Of a DNA stretch of 64,000 bases, positions 46,901 through 56,394 are shown one piece after another. The translations under genes and the position numbers were made by a program. How positions within the stretch are numbered: the first letter of the stretch is position 1; each line of letters opens with the position of its first letter. The stretch spans positions 1 through 64,000 of the IMG/VR virus record IMGVR_UViG_3300027869_000001; one strand, given 5' to 3'. This DNA comes from a virus. The notes beneath the pieces are model-generated. The model did not search any database. It was not told the DNA's origin and saw only the letters and a list, made by a program, of their open reading frames with translations.

Positions 46901-49900
46901 AGAACGCCGATGCCTCGACCTTCATCCACGAGACCGCCCATGACTGGCTCGATCGGATGCTCAAGGATGCGAGGGATCCCGACGCGCCCGAGGCTCTGCG
47001 CAAGATCGCCGACGCCACTTTCAAATGGCTCGGGGTCGATTCTCCCGAGAGAGTGAAGGGAAGCCACCACGAACGCTTTGCCCGCGGTTTCGAGGCGTAC
47101 ATGCTGGAGGGCCGAGCCCCGTCACAGGCCCTCGCCGCCGTGTTCGCCAAGTTCCGGGACTGGCTCGTTTCGATCTATCAGTCCGTGAAGGGGATTGAAG
47201 AAGCATCTGGCGTCAAGATCGGGATGAACGATGACATCCGCGGCGTATTTGATCGCATGCTCGCCGAGAAGCCGGAGGCAGTGATTGCGCCCGAAACCGA
47301 GCAGGCCAAAACCTTCGCTGACCAGCACGAGGGTGTGGCGGAAACGACGCCACCGGGGAATGCCCGCGATGCTGCCAACACAATTCGTGACGAACGGGAT
47401 TCCCTCGCCGGCCGGAATTTGGTAGAGGAAGATCAGAATGCGCGACTTGGCGACGTTGCAGCAGGAACTGGCCGACGCGAGGCAGGAGGTAAGGAACCTC
47501 CAAGTGATGGGACTGCGCCCGGACCTGAGTCCGCAGAAGGCGGAGTTCATCCGCAACCTGGAACGGTCGGCGAGGGCGGAAGTGAAACTCCGGCACATGG
47601 CGCTGGCGTATCAGCGGCAGCAGCAGAGCCAGCAAGGCCCACAGAGCCTCCCGCCGGATCAAACGAACGTTTCGGTCGACCCGAATCTGCCAGCATCGAC
47701 AAAGCCGGAAACATACGCCTCGACAACCTCGATACCCCCGAAGATGTAAATGCGGTTCTCCGCGAGGCGGCGGATCAGAACGAAGGCTTCATCGAAGCCC
47801 GCCGGGGTCAAATCTCCGACAAGCAGGTGCTCGACCTAGCCGACGCGCTCGGCATGCAGAACACCGCAGACAAGCTCGCTGCGCGCGCCAAGGGCGAGGC
47901 GTGGAGCGCAGAGTGGATCATGGCGGCTCGCAAGCTGCTGGTCCAATCGGCAACATACGTGCGCGATGCTGCGGCCCAGGCTGTCGGCGGCGACGATGCT
48001 GCCGTGATTGCCTTCGCCAAGGCGGCTGACCGCCACCGGATGATTCAGGAGCAGGTATCGGGCATCACCGCCGAAGCCGGCCGAGCTCTGCGCGCATTTC
48101 GCGACCTCGCCGGCGCCAAGGAAGCGAGAGAAATATCCGCGATCGTCATGGAGGGCACGGGCCGCACGCTCTACCAGCTCCGAAAGCTCGCGACGAAGGC
48201 CGCCAATATGGAAACCCCGTCCCAGGTTTCCAAATTTATGCGGGATACCGCGCGTCCGGGATTGTTCGATTGGGTTCAGGCCTGGTTCATCAACGGGCTT
48301 CTTTCCGGCCCCTGGACGCACTTTGGCTATACGGTTGCCGGTCTCGCTAGCGGGCTATTCCGCGCGGTCGGGGAAGCCGGTGCCGCAGGCATGGTCGGCA
48401 ACCTCAGAAATATCGCAGGACTCGGCCCGGAGGAATACGCGCGCTTCGGCGAGGTGCCCCATCAGCTTTACGGCATGATGAAAGGCAGCCGCGACGGCAT
48501 CAAGGCATCGTGGCAGGCATGGAAGGCCAACCGGACGGTGCTCCCGCCCGAGGTCGAACGCCAGCCCACCCTTCCCGGCTTTGTGGGGCAGAGTATTGGC
48601 GTCCATCAAACCATCCCCAATCCCGAGATCGGCGGCGTGACCATTCCGATCGGGACGGTGATGGAAGCACCAAGCCGCTTCATCGCTTCACTGCATAGCT
48701 TCAACTGGACGACGTTCTATTCGCAATCGATCGCCGCGCAGGCGTTTCGCACGGCCGTAAAGGAGAAACTGCAAGGCGACGCATTCACCAACCGCATCGT
48801 CAACCTCACCCAGAGCCCGACTGACGAAATGGTCAAGCTGGCGAGCACTGAGGCGCAGGAGGGCGCGCTCATGACCCGATCGCCATATGGCAGCTTCACC
48901 GGGCGGCTTTCCCGCGTAACGAATTTCGGCTGGAAACTGCCGGACATTCCTCTCGGCGGCGAACGATCGTTGCCGCTCGGAACGCTGCGCCCGCTCAAGT
49001 TCATCGATCCCTTCGTGCAAGTCTCGGCAAATATTCAGAGGGTCGGGCTGGTCCGCGGCACGCCGCTCGCGCTGTTATCGCAGGAAGTGCGCGACGATCT
49101 GATGATGAAGAATGGCGGCCCCGCATTCGACCGCGCCGCAGGCAAGATACTGGCGGGAACATCGTTCATGATAGCGGCGGGCGGATTGAAAGCCGAGGGG
49201 CTGATGAATGACTCCGGTCCATCCGACCCGAAGGAGCGGCAGGCATGGCAGCGGGTCTACGGCCTCCCGCACGGACTGCGCATCGGGCACATGAGCTACG
49301 ACATGCTGCGGCTCGGCCCGCTCGGCTTGCAGATGAGTGTCGCGGCCGATCTCTACCACGTAGCCCACATGCTCACGAGCGAGGACGCAGGCAACGTCGT
49401 CGCCAACCTCCTGCACGCTTTTTCCTCGAACATCATCGATGAAAGCTCAATGCGCGGTCTCACTGACCTTATGAGAGCCGTCGATGATCACGACCGCTAC
49501 GGCGCGGCATGGGTCCGCAATTTCTTCTCATCGTTTCTGCCGTTCTCGGTCGGCTTGGGCCAGATCGCACGGCAGGTTGACCCCTACTCGCGCCAGGCGC
49601 GCACGGTCATGGACGCGTTCAAGGCCAAGATACCGTTCGTGTCCGAAGAACTGTTCCCGCGCCGCGATATCTGGGGCGAGCCGGTCTCCAATCGCGGCTG
49701 GCTCGGCACCTATTCCGAGCGCATCGCCGATGATCCGGTCGATAAGGCCCTCTACGACCTCCACATCTATCCTGCATTGCCGCAGCGGCATCTGGTCGGT
49801 CAAAAACTGACGGATGAGCAATATGACGAATACGCCAGGATTGTTGGCCGATCCATGCGGATGAGGATCCAGGGGATCATCAGCGTCCCAAGTTTTAACA

Positions 49901-50064
49901 TCATGTCTCCCGAGCGCCGCCATGATCTTATCGAGGGTGCGGTCAAGGCCGCCCACATGCAGGCGCAAGAGTTGATGAAGAAACAATACGAGGAAATTCC
50001 CATCCAGGCCCGCGACGCAAAGGTCCAGCGCCTCCGCGGCGAGAAGCCCGCAACCGTCCACTAA
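43990..50064 (+). CDS. giant polyvalent ejection protein (2,024 residues)
   Basis: The last large internal virion gene. A peptidase-like segment lies near residue 470-560 (PVYIDPRIPELSP...LTIHETAERKAMAEGMSYDDAH). Near residue 974-1040, DASTFIHETAHDWLDRML has an HExxH zinc-protease motif (H980), with HERFARGFEAYMLEG downstream. Long helical regions follow, and the end (SFLPFSVGLGQIARQVDPYSRQ...) is typical of the largest phage ejection proteins. Linkers near 860-1000 bp and 3,350-3,700 bp into the gene are Pro/Ala/Gly-rich; the second hides a nested frame. Confidence 0.85.
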   Translation: MADDPPFLDELFKDDGGGQTEPPYVDELFSPEAMKYRGSIWSLFGSKASPVHDFMFSSATKIGNVMDAFGQGAKDDWGARPWLSDETAEYLRKMGVYNEYYEAHRQQAKGFNEAFMRPAAMNAILPEWTYPAMTLAEAPFHALGALTAGAQAAVAKAGEEVGAPGLGRELAAIPEAFPFFGLEMGAAGTRMGVPTRALRKPLDLGEARELGIIGGGEAAWKGVAEPKPEEVPPPALAAVLKPASGEPEGVREGRIVITPGAPKGIPPTLFHIPEQPAAAAPAPAAATDIHAVARQANPQLFERWDTLLARRDTFQKWAGELDETGAEPKGTALVRERLRQTQTEMTELAPQVQQAYRDAQSKAPEPTEEQGGRPPAPAPVEAGPATPGAPEAAQAQPAAEGTVPAEAPAAEGGTEGPRGGPEPAAEAATQAGAPKVDTSHDVRSGAVASKDPNGPVYIDPRIPELSPTLRDGEGNPANLHKYLTIHETAERKAMAEGMSYDDAHTKVATPAERAAVQADGVSWDGYTKEMDGFLSSIEHEKAENPPPNPHVDPESAIGHHKGENKGPALDDSAHAVPPQFRNTKLETPSGKVDDTGIWFLDGNKPVYENATRKSLDSLFGERAAEFDKYPSLTGANKDGSPVTVWYKPGEEARAKQLIDLFHDPPFKGAVEDQIKYHTQTGLTLGYSTDAVDAYVRKRFGDAAVERAGPAQAVPPEAQPAQETAAKPAINIADDVAQRLMAAGRPEAEARAAAAIVQAYWETRAARFEGRKGTAAEMYEREAPEILGEKEAKLARRAEFGKRKQREPHTLLEFLASKGGLKPNGDVHAILGQSNKFIPGFGALVREKGMTLDQAIQAAKEGGFMHDAGDIAGTESMLYHGDLLDLIDRENRGEKQFRYGEEWRRREPEGPEPEEGAEPQEVEPGPGPGPEPQAGGAEEEPAYSLEETFFQRLRQGRIRIRDSLTNIITLLKNADASTFIHETAHDWLDRMLKDARDPDAPEALRKIADATFKWLGVDSPERVKGSHHERFARGFEAYMLEGRAPSQALAAVFAKFRDWLVSIYQSVKGIEEASGVKIGMNDDIRGVFDRMLAEKPEAVIAPETEQAKTFADQHEGVAETTPPGNARDAANTIRDERDSLAGRNLVEEDQNARLGDVAAGTGRREAGGKEPPSDGTAPGPESAEGGVHPQPGTVGEGGSETPAHGAGVSAAAAEPARPTEPPAGSNERFGRPESASIDKAGNIRLDNLDTPEDVNAVLREAADQNEGFIEARRGQISDKQVLDLADALGMQNTADKLAARAKGEAWSAEWIMAARKLLVQSATYVRDAAAQAVGGDDAAVIAFAKAADRHRMIQEQVSGITAEAGRALRAFRDLAGAKEAREISAIVMEGTGRTLYQLRKLATKAANMETPSQVSKFMRDTARPGLFDWVQAWFINGLLSGPWTHFGYTVAGLASGLFRAVGEAGAAGMVGNLRNIAGLGPEEYARFGEVPHQLYGMMKGSRDGIKASWQAWKANRTVLPPEVERQPTLPGFVGQSIGVHQTIPNPEIGGVTIPIGTVMEAPSRFIASLHSFNWTTFYSQSIAAQAFRTAVKEKLQGDAFTNRIVNLTQSPTDEMVKLASTEAQEGALMTRSPYGSFTGRLSRVTNFGWKLPDIPLGGERSLPLGTLRPLKFIDPFVQVSANIQRVGLVRGTPLALLSQEVRDDLMMKNGGPAFDRAAGKILAGTSFMIAAGGLKAEGLMNDSGPSDPKERQAWQRVYGLPHGLRIGHMSYDMLRLGPLGLQMSVAADLYHVAHMLTSEDAGNVVANLLHAFSSNIIDESSMRGLTDLMRAVDDHDRYGAAWVRNFFSSFLPFSVGLGQIARQVDPYSRQARTVMDAFKAKIPFVSEELFPRRDIWGEPVSNRGWLGTYSERIADDPVDKALYDLHIYPALPQRHLVGQKLTDEQYDEYARIVGRSMRMRIQGIISVPSFNIMSPERRHDLIEGAVKAAHMQAQELMKKQYEEIPIQARDAKVQRLRGEKPATVH
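47438..47749 (+). CDS. nested out-of-frame gene inside the giant ejection gene
   Basis: A 103-residue frame, +1 relative to the host gene, with GAGGAAGATCAGA before its ATG. The protein starts MRDLATLQQELADARQEVRNLQ and continues with LSPQKAEFIRNLERSARAEVKLRHMALAYQRQQQ, an amphipathic coiled coil. For the first about 75 codons its third positions are strongly G/C while the host frame's are not, so selection seems to act on this frame. The host frame here encodes only a Gly/Pro/Glu linker. Confidence 0.55.
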   Translation: MRDLATLQQELADARQEVRNLQVMGLRPDLSPQKAEFIRNLERSARAEVKLRHMALAYQRQQQSQQGPQSLPPDQTNVSVDPNLPASTKPETYASTTSIPPKM

Positions 50065-50083
50065 CAGCAGGAAGCACAATCAG

Positions 50084-52486
50084 ATGAGACGTCTTGCGCC
50101 GCTCGGCGCCACGCTGATCCTTTGCCTGCTCGCGCTCGTTCTCCCGGCCGGCGCCGTCATCTCGACGTCTGCCAACAAGGTGATCGTCTCCGGGAACGGC
50201 TCGCAGACGATCTTCTCCTATTCGTTCGTGGCGGATGCGGCGTCCGACATCAATGTGATCTACACGGATGCGTCAGGCAACGAGACGACGCTCACCCAGG
50301 GCCCCGGTCCCACCCAGTTCCAGGTCACGGTCAACAGCCCGGCCTATCCCGCGCTGTGGGGAGTAGGAGGAACCGTCACCTATAATCCGAGTGGAACCCC
50401 GATCGCCTCCGGCACGACGCTCACGATCTATCGTAACCTTCCCTTCACCCAATCGACCAGCCTCCAAAATCAAGCCTCGTTCGGGCAACTGGCCAAATCC
50501 ACCGAGCAGGGCCTCGACGTGCTGGAAATGCAGATCCAGCAAATCGCCGAGGCGCAGACCCGCGTCATCTCGGCGCCAATCGTCGATCCCTCCACCATCA
50601 ACCTCGCGCTTCCTTCCGCCGCGCAGCGAGCCAATGCCGCACTCTGCTTCGATGGATCCGGAAACGTCCAGGCCTGCTCGACGCTCCCTTCAGGCTCCGT
50701 CTCCTCCGCGATGCAGCCCGTCGTCAATTCCGCCTCGCTTGCCGGCGGTCGCACCGCCTTCGGGCTCGGCTCGATGGCAACCGAGAACATCAATTCCGGC
50801 ACCTGCGGCGGCGCCACCCTTCAGGACGACGGATCCGGCAACGCGCGGGTCGTCAATACGCCCGTATCGGACGCCACCAGCCAAACGGTCGCATGCACAT
50901 TCCACCTGACGCAAAGGATTGCGACCGGTCCTCTGACCTATACGCTGCCGGCCGCCAACAGCTTGTTCCCGGGCTTCGGCTTCTGGATCAATGTGCTGCC
51001 GGGTACAAGCGGCGCCACCCTTGCGCCCAACGCCAGCGACCTCATCTACGGCAATTCCTCCGGCACTGCGGTCACGCTGCTTCCAGGCATCACCTATTTC
51101 GTGACGACGGACGGGGCCACGTTCGGCACCTGGTACGTGTGGCAGTCCTCGTTCGGCGTGGGCGCGCACCTCGTCATTGATCCGCGCTGGTGGGGAGCCA
51201 AGGGCGACGGCACCTCCGACGACACGGCGGCAGTTCAGGCGGCAATCAATTTCCTGACCGGCGGCGGCACCGTGCAACTTTCCGCCGGCACGTTCTGCAT
51301 CAAGAGCGGCCCGCTGACCGTCACCGTCGCAGGCGTGACGCTGCTCGGCACTAACCGCCTTGCCACGACGCTGAGTGCCTGCGGCGCCAATGTCGGCATC
51401 ATCGCCATGTCAGGGATCCACGACGAGATCGTCAATCTCGGCGTGTTGGGATCGCTGACAGTGAACACGGCGCACGACGCGATCAGATTTTCCTCCGGCT
51501 GCTTCGAATGCACCGTATCCAACTCGGAAATCCACTATGGCCGCTACGGCATCAACGCCGCCGGCTCCGGCGAAATCTACCTCTTCAACAACAAGCTGCA
51601 ATGGTTCTACGGAAGCGCCGCGATCTACGTCGAGGCGGCCGGCGGCTATATCTGGCGCAACAAGCTCGACCAGCCATACCCCTACGCAACCCCGAGCGCC
51701 GGGATCACCGTCTCGCCATGGGCTGGCCTGACCTCCTACGCAGCCGGGGTCATCGTGTCCAACGGCACCTATCTGTTGCAGGCGACGCAGGGCGGCGTCA
51801 GCGGCTCGGTGGCACCGTCCAATCCCGCCTTCGGCTCGACGGTGACCGACGGCACTGTCAAGTGGGGATTGATCGGCCAAACGGTCTATTACGGCATCCA
51901 GGTCGACACGTCTGGCGGCAATGCACTGATCATCGGCCTCAATGACCTGTCATCGTCCTTCACGCACGGCCTCGCCTTTACCAACAGCCTTGCCGGCACC
52001 GCGCCGGCATTGATCGATGTCTATGGCAACACCTTTGCGGCGCAACTCGTCGCCAACATCGCAATCGCCGCGGGATGGGACATCACCATCGAGCACAACC
52101 AGATGGGCGGCTGCCAGGAGGCAAGCTGCACCATCCTCAACATCGAAAACGGCACGATCGGCGACGTGCGAATCGACGGCAATATCATCTACGGCACGAC
52201 CGGGGGCACGGGAATTTTTCTCGGCGGTGGCGTCGGGACGATAATCACTGGCAACATCATCGGCGCGACGACGACGGCGGTATCGGTTGCGGCCGGTGTC
52301 TCGGCCTTCAACATCGAGAGCAATCAGCTCGGTGAAAACGCAGTCTGGGGCGCGAACACCAATAGCGTGTTCATCGCGACCGGCTCCTCCGACCATTACA
52401 ACGTCACCGGCAATATCGTCTATCCGGCGACCGGCGTCAGCGACGGGGGCACCGGCACGCACAAGACCATCTCCGGTAACAACTGA
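50084..52486 (+). CDS. tail fibre/spike with signal peptide and beta-helix
   Basis: An 800-residue protein. Residues 1-24 are a classic Sec signal (RRLAPLGATLILCLLALVLPAGA). Then VIVSGNGSQTIFSYSFVADAASDINVIYTDASG resembles the T7-type tail-fibre N-terminal domain that docks on the tail. From about residue 368, WWGAKGDGTSDDTAAVQAAINFL starts a pectate-lyase-like right-handed beta-helix. It likely binds or degrades host polysaccharide. A signal peptide ahead of a tail-docking domain is unexpected. Confidence 0.8.
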   Translation: MRRLAPLGATLILCLLALVLPAGAVISTSANKVIVSGNGSQTIFSYSFVADAASDINVIYTDASGNETTLTQGPGPTQFQVTVNSPAYPALWGVGGTVTYNPSGTPIASGTTLTIYRNLPFTQSTSLQNQASFGQLAKSTEQGLDVLEMQIQQIAEAQTRVISAPIVDPSTINLALPSAAQRANAALCFDGSGNVQACSTLPSGSVSSAMQPVVNSASLAGGRTAFGLGSMATENINSGTCGGATLQDDGSGNARVVNTPVSDATSQTVACTFHLTQRIATGPLTYTLPAANSLFPGFGFWINVLPGTSGATLAPNASDLIYGNSSGTAVTLLPGITYFVTTDGATFGTWYVWQSSFGVGAHLVIDPRWWGAKGDGTSDDTAAVQAAINFLTGGGTVQLSAGTFCIKSGPLTVTVAGVTLLGTNRLATTLSACGANVGIIAMSGIHDEIVNLGVLGSLTVNTAHDAIRFSSGCFECTVSNSEIHYGRYGINAAGSGEIYLFNNKLQWFYGSAAIYVEAAGGYIWRNKLDQPYPYATPSAGITVSPWAGLTSYAAGVIVSNGTYLLQATQGGVSGSVAPSNPAFGSTVTDGTVKWGLIGQTVYYGIQVDTSGGNALIIGLNDLSSSFTHGLAFTNSLAGTAPALIDVYGNTFAAQLVANIAIAAGWDITIEHNQMGGCQEASCTILNIENGTIGDVRIDGNIIYGTTGGTGIFLGGGVGTIITGNIIGATTTAVSVAAGVSAFNIESNQLGENAVWGANTNSVFIATGSSDHYNVTGNIVYPATGVSDGGTGTHKTISGNN

Positions 52487-53157
52487 TGTCGCTCCCCCTC
52501 GCCAATCTCTCCTACGATATTCCGGTCCTCGGGCCGATCGGCGTCGCCGCCATCATCCCCGATGGTTTGCCCGTACAAGTCCTGCCGGCCGATAATGTGC
52601 GTCATGCTCTGATCTTTCATAATCCAGGGACCAACAACATCCGCGTCGCTCCAGCCAACCTCACGGTGTCGACCGGTTCAGGATCTATCCTCATCTACCC
52701 GCAGAGCGAACTCATCATCTTCCCGGATGACGACGAGCTGATCAACGTCAACTGTGCCTGGAACGCCCTCGCGGATTCCGGCCTGTTCAATCCACTCACC
52801 ATCTTCAATTTCACCGACAACAACCAGTCTGTGCCCGCGCCAGAGCCGCTGAGCCGGGTCACGACCTCGATCCCGGTGTCCTCGCCGCAGGCCTCCGGCT
52901 TCTCCGTGGCGACATCATCAGGACCGACGGTGGGCACCAATCCGGTCCGGCGCGGGATCAGCTTTCACAATCCCGGAACAGTCAACGTCGCAGTTTCCCC
53001 TGCCAACATCGCCGCCGCGCTCGGCGCTGGATCGATGATCGTGCTGCCCGGCCAGACCAAAACCATCATGGCGAAGGGCAGGCGCCGCGTGAACTGTGCC
53101 TGGAACGCGATTGCCGCTTCCAGCAGCAGTCCGCTGACCATCCTCGAATATCTCTGA
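52486..53157 (+). CDS. tail-associated protein with internal duplication
   Basis: A 223-residue protein starting on the last base of the previous stop. It contains two related units of about 75 residues: LIFHNPGTNNIRVAPANLT...NVNCAWNALA and ISFHNPGTVNVAVSPANIA...RVNCAWNAIA. There is no signal peptide. It is probably a virion accessory protein such as a fibre collar or chaperone. Confidence 0.7.
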   Translation: MSLPLANLSYDIPVLGPIGVAAIIPDGLPVQVLPADNVRHALIFHNPGTNNIRVAPANLTVSTGSGSILIYPQSELIIFPDDDELINVNCAWNALADSGLFNPLTIFNFTDNNQSVPAPEPLSRVTTSIPVSSPQASGFSVATSSGPTVGTNPVRRGISFHNPGTVNVAVSPANIAAALGAGSMIVLPGQTKTIMAKGRRRVNCAWNAIAASSSSPLTILEYL

Positions 53158-53173
53158 CAAGGCCACGCACGAC

Positions 53174-55966
53174 ATGATTCGCAGGCTATGCGGCGTCCTC
53201 ATCTGGTTGTTCGTGCTAGCCGCCCCCGCGATGGCGCAGAACTTCATCTGCCCAACTGCGCCCTACGGGACGAGCAATAACCAATGTGCCTCGACCGCCT
53301 TCGTGCAGGCGGCCGTCGCGGGGGGCGGAGGTGGAGGCGGCACGCCCGGAGGGACCAACGGGCAGCAGCAATACAACAATGCCGGATCGTTCGGCGGCTT
53401 CACGATGTCGGGTGATGCGACGCTCAACACCGCAACCGGCGTCATCACAGTTACAGGCACCAATGGCACACCGTTCGGCTCGCTCGCCACGCAGTCGGCA
53501 ACGTTGGGACCGTTCGCGACACAGACCGCGCCCTGCTCGATTGCGCAGGGGTGCACGGGCCAGACCACGGCATCGGCGGCCTTCACCGCGCTTGCGCCGA
53601 CCATCACCCAGACCGGAGACATCGCCTATTGGAACGGCTCCGTGTGGCAGACGCTGCCGGGCAACAACAGCGGCACCAACTGTCTATCTGAGTCGTCAGG
53701 GGGGATTCCGTCCTGGGCCGCGTGCGGCGGCGGCGGCGGCGGCGGAACGGTCACTTTCAACGCGCAGGATTTCGTCGCCTCGAATGGCGATTTCACCCCC
53801 GGCACGACGATGAGCCTCACGCTCACCAGTGCCCCTGCCAACGCCAACGCGCTATGGGTGTCGTTCGATGGCGACCTGCAAAGCGCCTATGCGGTATCGA
53901 GCGTATCTGGCACAACGATCACATTCAGGGCCGCAATCCCCACCAACGTTGCCGTCGTGCATGCCGCGTGGGGGTCGATCTCCGGCGCGGTCGGGGTCAA
54001 CTCGGTCTCCAGCAGCCTCGGATCGCTGACGTGCTCGCCGTCCACGGGCAGCGCCCTGTGCGACGTCAATACAGCCTATGCCGGCAACCAGATCACGCTC
54101 GGCACCACGGCGATGCACCTCGGCTCGACCTATACGTCGATTGCCGGCAATATCACATGGACTGGGAACCAGACGGTCAACGGCTCAGACAAGATCGAGG
54201 CGACGCTTGCGATCCCCTCCGGCGGCACGGCCGGTGCGGGATTGAGCATGTCGACCACAGGCAATTTCGGGCTCTATTTCGGGACGGGGGCGCCTACTCT
54301 CTCTGCGGCCAAGGGCTCACTTTATCTGGAGAACGGCACCGGCATTCCCTATTACAATTCCAGCGGCTCGACGACCTGGATATCGCTCAATCCCGCCGGA
54401 TCGTTCGCAAATCCGACCGCCTCGATCGGCCTTTCAGCGATCAACGGCTCCGCCCTGACCGGGATGCGCTCCGATGCGGCACCTGCCTTGTCCCAGACCA
54501 TCGCCCCGACCTGGACCGGCATCCACCAGTGGAGCGCCGACGCCTACATGGGCTCGGGTCGCCCGTGGGCGGATGTGCGGCAATGCGGGGCCAAGGGCGA
54601 CGGCTCGACCGACGACACCGCTGCGATCAACACTTGTGTAACGAGGCTCACGGCGCTCACACCGGTCTCCGGCGGCACCCTCTACTTCCCCACCGGGAAA
54701 TATTGCACCATCACCGGGCTGACCTTTTCCGCCTCTGGTTTGCACATTGTCGGGGAAGGGACGATCAATACCGGCGCCGCCACCATTTCCACATGCGGAC
54801 ACAACGTCACTGCGGTCACGGTGACCGGCCAGAACGACGAGATTTCCAACCTCAAGATCCAAGGCCCCGACATGCAGGCGGGCGGGGTGTCCCCGACAGG
54901 CGATGCCCTGGTGCTGGCCGGCGTCGGCATGATCGTGGAGAACTCCTACCTCGCACATGGCAGGTTTCCTCTCAACATTGCGGCGGTGGACTACTGGATC
55001 ACCAACACGATTGTCGCATACGGGTACGGGGGCGCTCTTATCTATCACGGCTGCAACAGTGGAGTTACGTGCCCCACATCCAATGGAGTCCCCGATTCCA
55101 ACGGGTACATGCTGCGCGTCAGCGCCGATGAGAACACCGCTGGCAGCTGTGGAATGCCGACCAGCACGACATCATGGTCCGCAACGACTGCGTTTTCCGC
55201 CTGCGCTGTCGTCGGCCTTTCCGGGGTCACGAATTTTCTGATCCAGAACGTCGGCAGCAACTGCACCAGCGGCAGCTCGACGCCGGTTGCGGCAAGCTAC
55301 GGCACCAACATCACGGATGGCAGCTGCACTTGGCAGACATTGTACGCCAAGAAACTGGTCGTGAACACGGCCCTTTCCTCATGCAGCATGGTGTACGACT
55401 ACGGCAGCTATGTCAGCTGGGCGGTATTGAGCGATTTTTCCGGCGCGGCCAACAACGCGATCTGCCTCTATAATTCGCTTAACAGCGGCAACACTCCAAC
55501 CAACATCAATCTGATAGGCAATGACACCGAGGCGCTGAACATCGGCCTTGACATAAACAACGGTGAGATAGTTACCGGCATCAATAATTTTTTTGGTCCC
55601 TGCACGGTGTCCGGAGGGGCCGCAGTTCGCGTCGAAGTCGGCGGAACATTCGTCGGCGATCTCACCCTGAACAGCAACACTATTACCGGATGCGCGCAAG
55701 GCGTCGATCTTGCCAAAACCGGTATTTCGGGCATCAACATAAGTAACAACCTCATCGCCGGTAACACAACCAGCGGGATCGATACCAACAGCAGCGTTTC
55801 GCTGTTCAGTGTCAGCAACAACCAGATGCACTCGCCCACCTACGGCAGCAACGGCGGCGTCAACGTCACCGTCGGGTCCAGCAACAGCAGCTGTCTGGTG
55901 CTCGGGAACTTCGCCGGGTCCGGCTCCTACACGACAACCGGCTGCACGGCGAGCGCTAACCTATGA
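53174..55966 (+). CDS. tail fibre/spike with signal peptide and beta-helix (second)
   Basis: A 930-residue protein. Residues 1-21 (IRRLCGVLIWLFVLAAPAMA) are a signal peptide, followed by NFICPTAPYGTSNNQCASTAFVQAAV, a motif common in exported fibre proteins of Bradyrhizobium-type prophages. Glycine runs (residues about 52-58 and 186-192) separate domains. A beta-helix begins near 467 with CGAKGDGSTDDTAAINTC. Many Cys in the mature part suggest periplasmic oxidation. It is likely a receptor-binding protein. Confidence 0.78.
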   Translation: MIRRLCGVLIWLFVLAAPAMAQNFICPTAPYGTSNNQCASTAFVQAAVAGGGGGGGTPGGTNGQQQYNNAGSFGGFTMSGDATLNTATGVITVTGTNGTPFGSLATQSATLGPFATQTAPCSIAQGCTGQTTASAAFTALAPTITQTGDIAYWNGSVWQTLPGNNSGTNCLSESSGGIPSWAACGGGGGGGTVTFNAQDFVASNGDFTPGTTMSLTLTSAPANANALWVSFDGDLQSAYAVSSVSGTTITFRAAIPTNVAVVHAAWGSISGAVGVNSVSSSLGSLTCSPSTGSALCDVNTAYAGNQITLGTTAMHLGSTYTSIAGNITWTGNQTVNGSDKIEATLAIPSGGTAGAGLSMSTTGNFGLYFGTGAPTLSAAKGSLYLENGTGIPYYNSSGSTTWISLNPAGSFANPTASIGLSAINGSALTGMRSDAAPALSQTIAPTWTGIHQWSADAYMGSGRPWADVRQCGAKGDGSTDDTAAINTCVTRLTALTPVSGGTLYFPTGKYCTITGLTFSASGLHIVGEGTINTGAATISTCGHNVTAVTVTGQNDEISNLKIQGPDMQAGGVSPTGDALVLAGVGMIVENSYLAHGRFPLNIAAVDYWITNTIVAYGYGGALIYHGCNSGVTCPTSNGVPDSNGYMLRVSADENTAGSCGMPTSTTSWSATTAFSACAVVGLSGVTNFLIQNVGSNCTSGSSTPVAASYGTNITDGSCTWQTLYAKKLVVNTALSSCSMVYDYGSYVSWAVLSDFSGAANNAICLYNSLNSGNTPTNINLIGNDTEALNIGLDINNGEIVTGINNFFGPCTVSGGAAVRVEVGGTFVGDLTLNSNTITGCAQGVDLAKTGISGINISNNLIAGNTTSGIDTNSSVSLFSVSNNQMHSPTYGSNGGVNVTVGSSNSSCLVLGNFAGSGSYTTTGCTASANL

Positions 55967-56394
55967 GAACGATCTTAGCCTTGCTGATGCTCTCAGTTGC
56001 CGCCCTCGCGGATGAAACCCTCCCGCACGACCAGGAATGGACGTGCCATCAGATCATGTCGGCCCATATCGACGCGGGCTCGGGCTATGTGCCGGGCACC
56101 TACAGAAACGTGGAGATGGTGGGAGGCAACGGTTCCGCCGCGCGGGCGGACCTCACGGTCGGACCCCATGGCACGGTGGATGATGTCCGCATGCTCCCCG
56201 GCCAGGACTACGCGATCGGCGACAGGCTCACGGCAGAGCTGCCCGGAGGCTCGGGCTTCGCGCTCACGGTCGAGACCCTGACGGACTTTCACCCGGCGAT
56301 GCTGCGCCGGGACGTGCGCTCACGGCAGCGCGCCGAGATGCAAGGCCGCAACCCCTGTTTTACCCGCAAGAAGGTTTCGGAGCCCCCGAAATGA
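55963..56394 (+). CDS. small exported tail-region protein
   Basis: A 143-residue protein in an ATGA overlap. Residues 1-16 (RTILALLMLSVAALA) are a signal peptide. GGNGSAARADLTVGPHGTVDDVRMLPGQDYAIGDRLTAELPGG is a collar-type beta repeat also seen in the nozzle protein (about 775-810 there). It could cap or fold the fibres. Confidence 0.65.
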   Translation: MRTILALLMLSVAALADETLPHDQEWTCHQIMSAHIDAGSGYVPGTYRNVEMVGGNGSAARADLTVGPHGTVDDVRMLPGQDYAIGDRLTAELPGGSGFALTVETLTDFHPAMLRRDVRSRQRAEMQGRNPCFTRKKVSEPPK

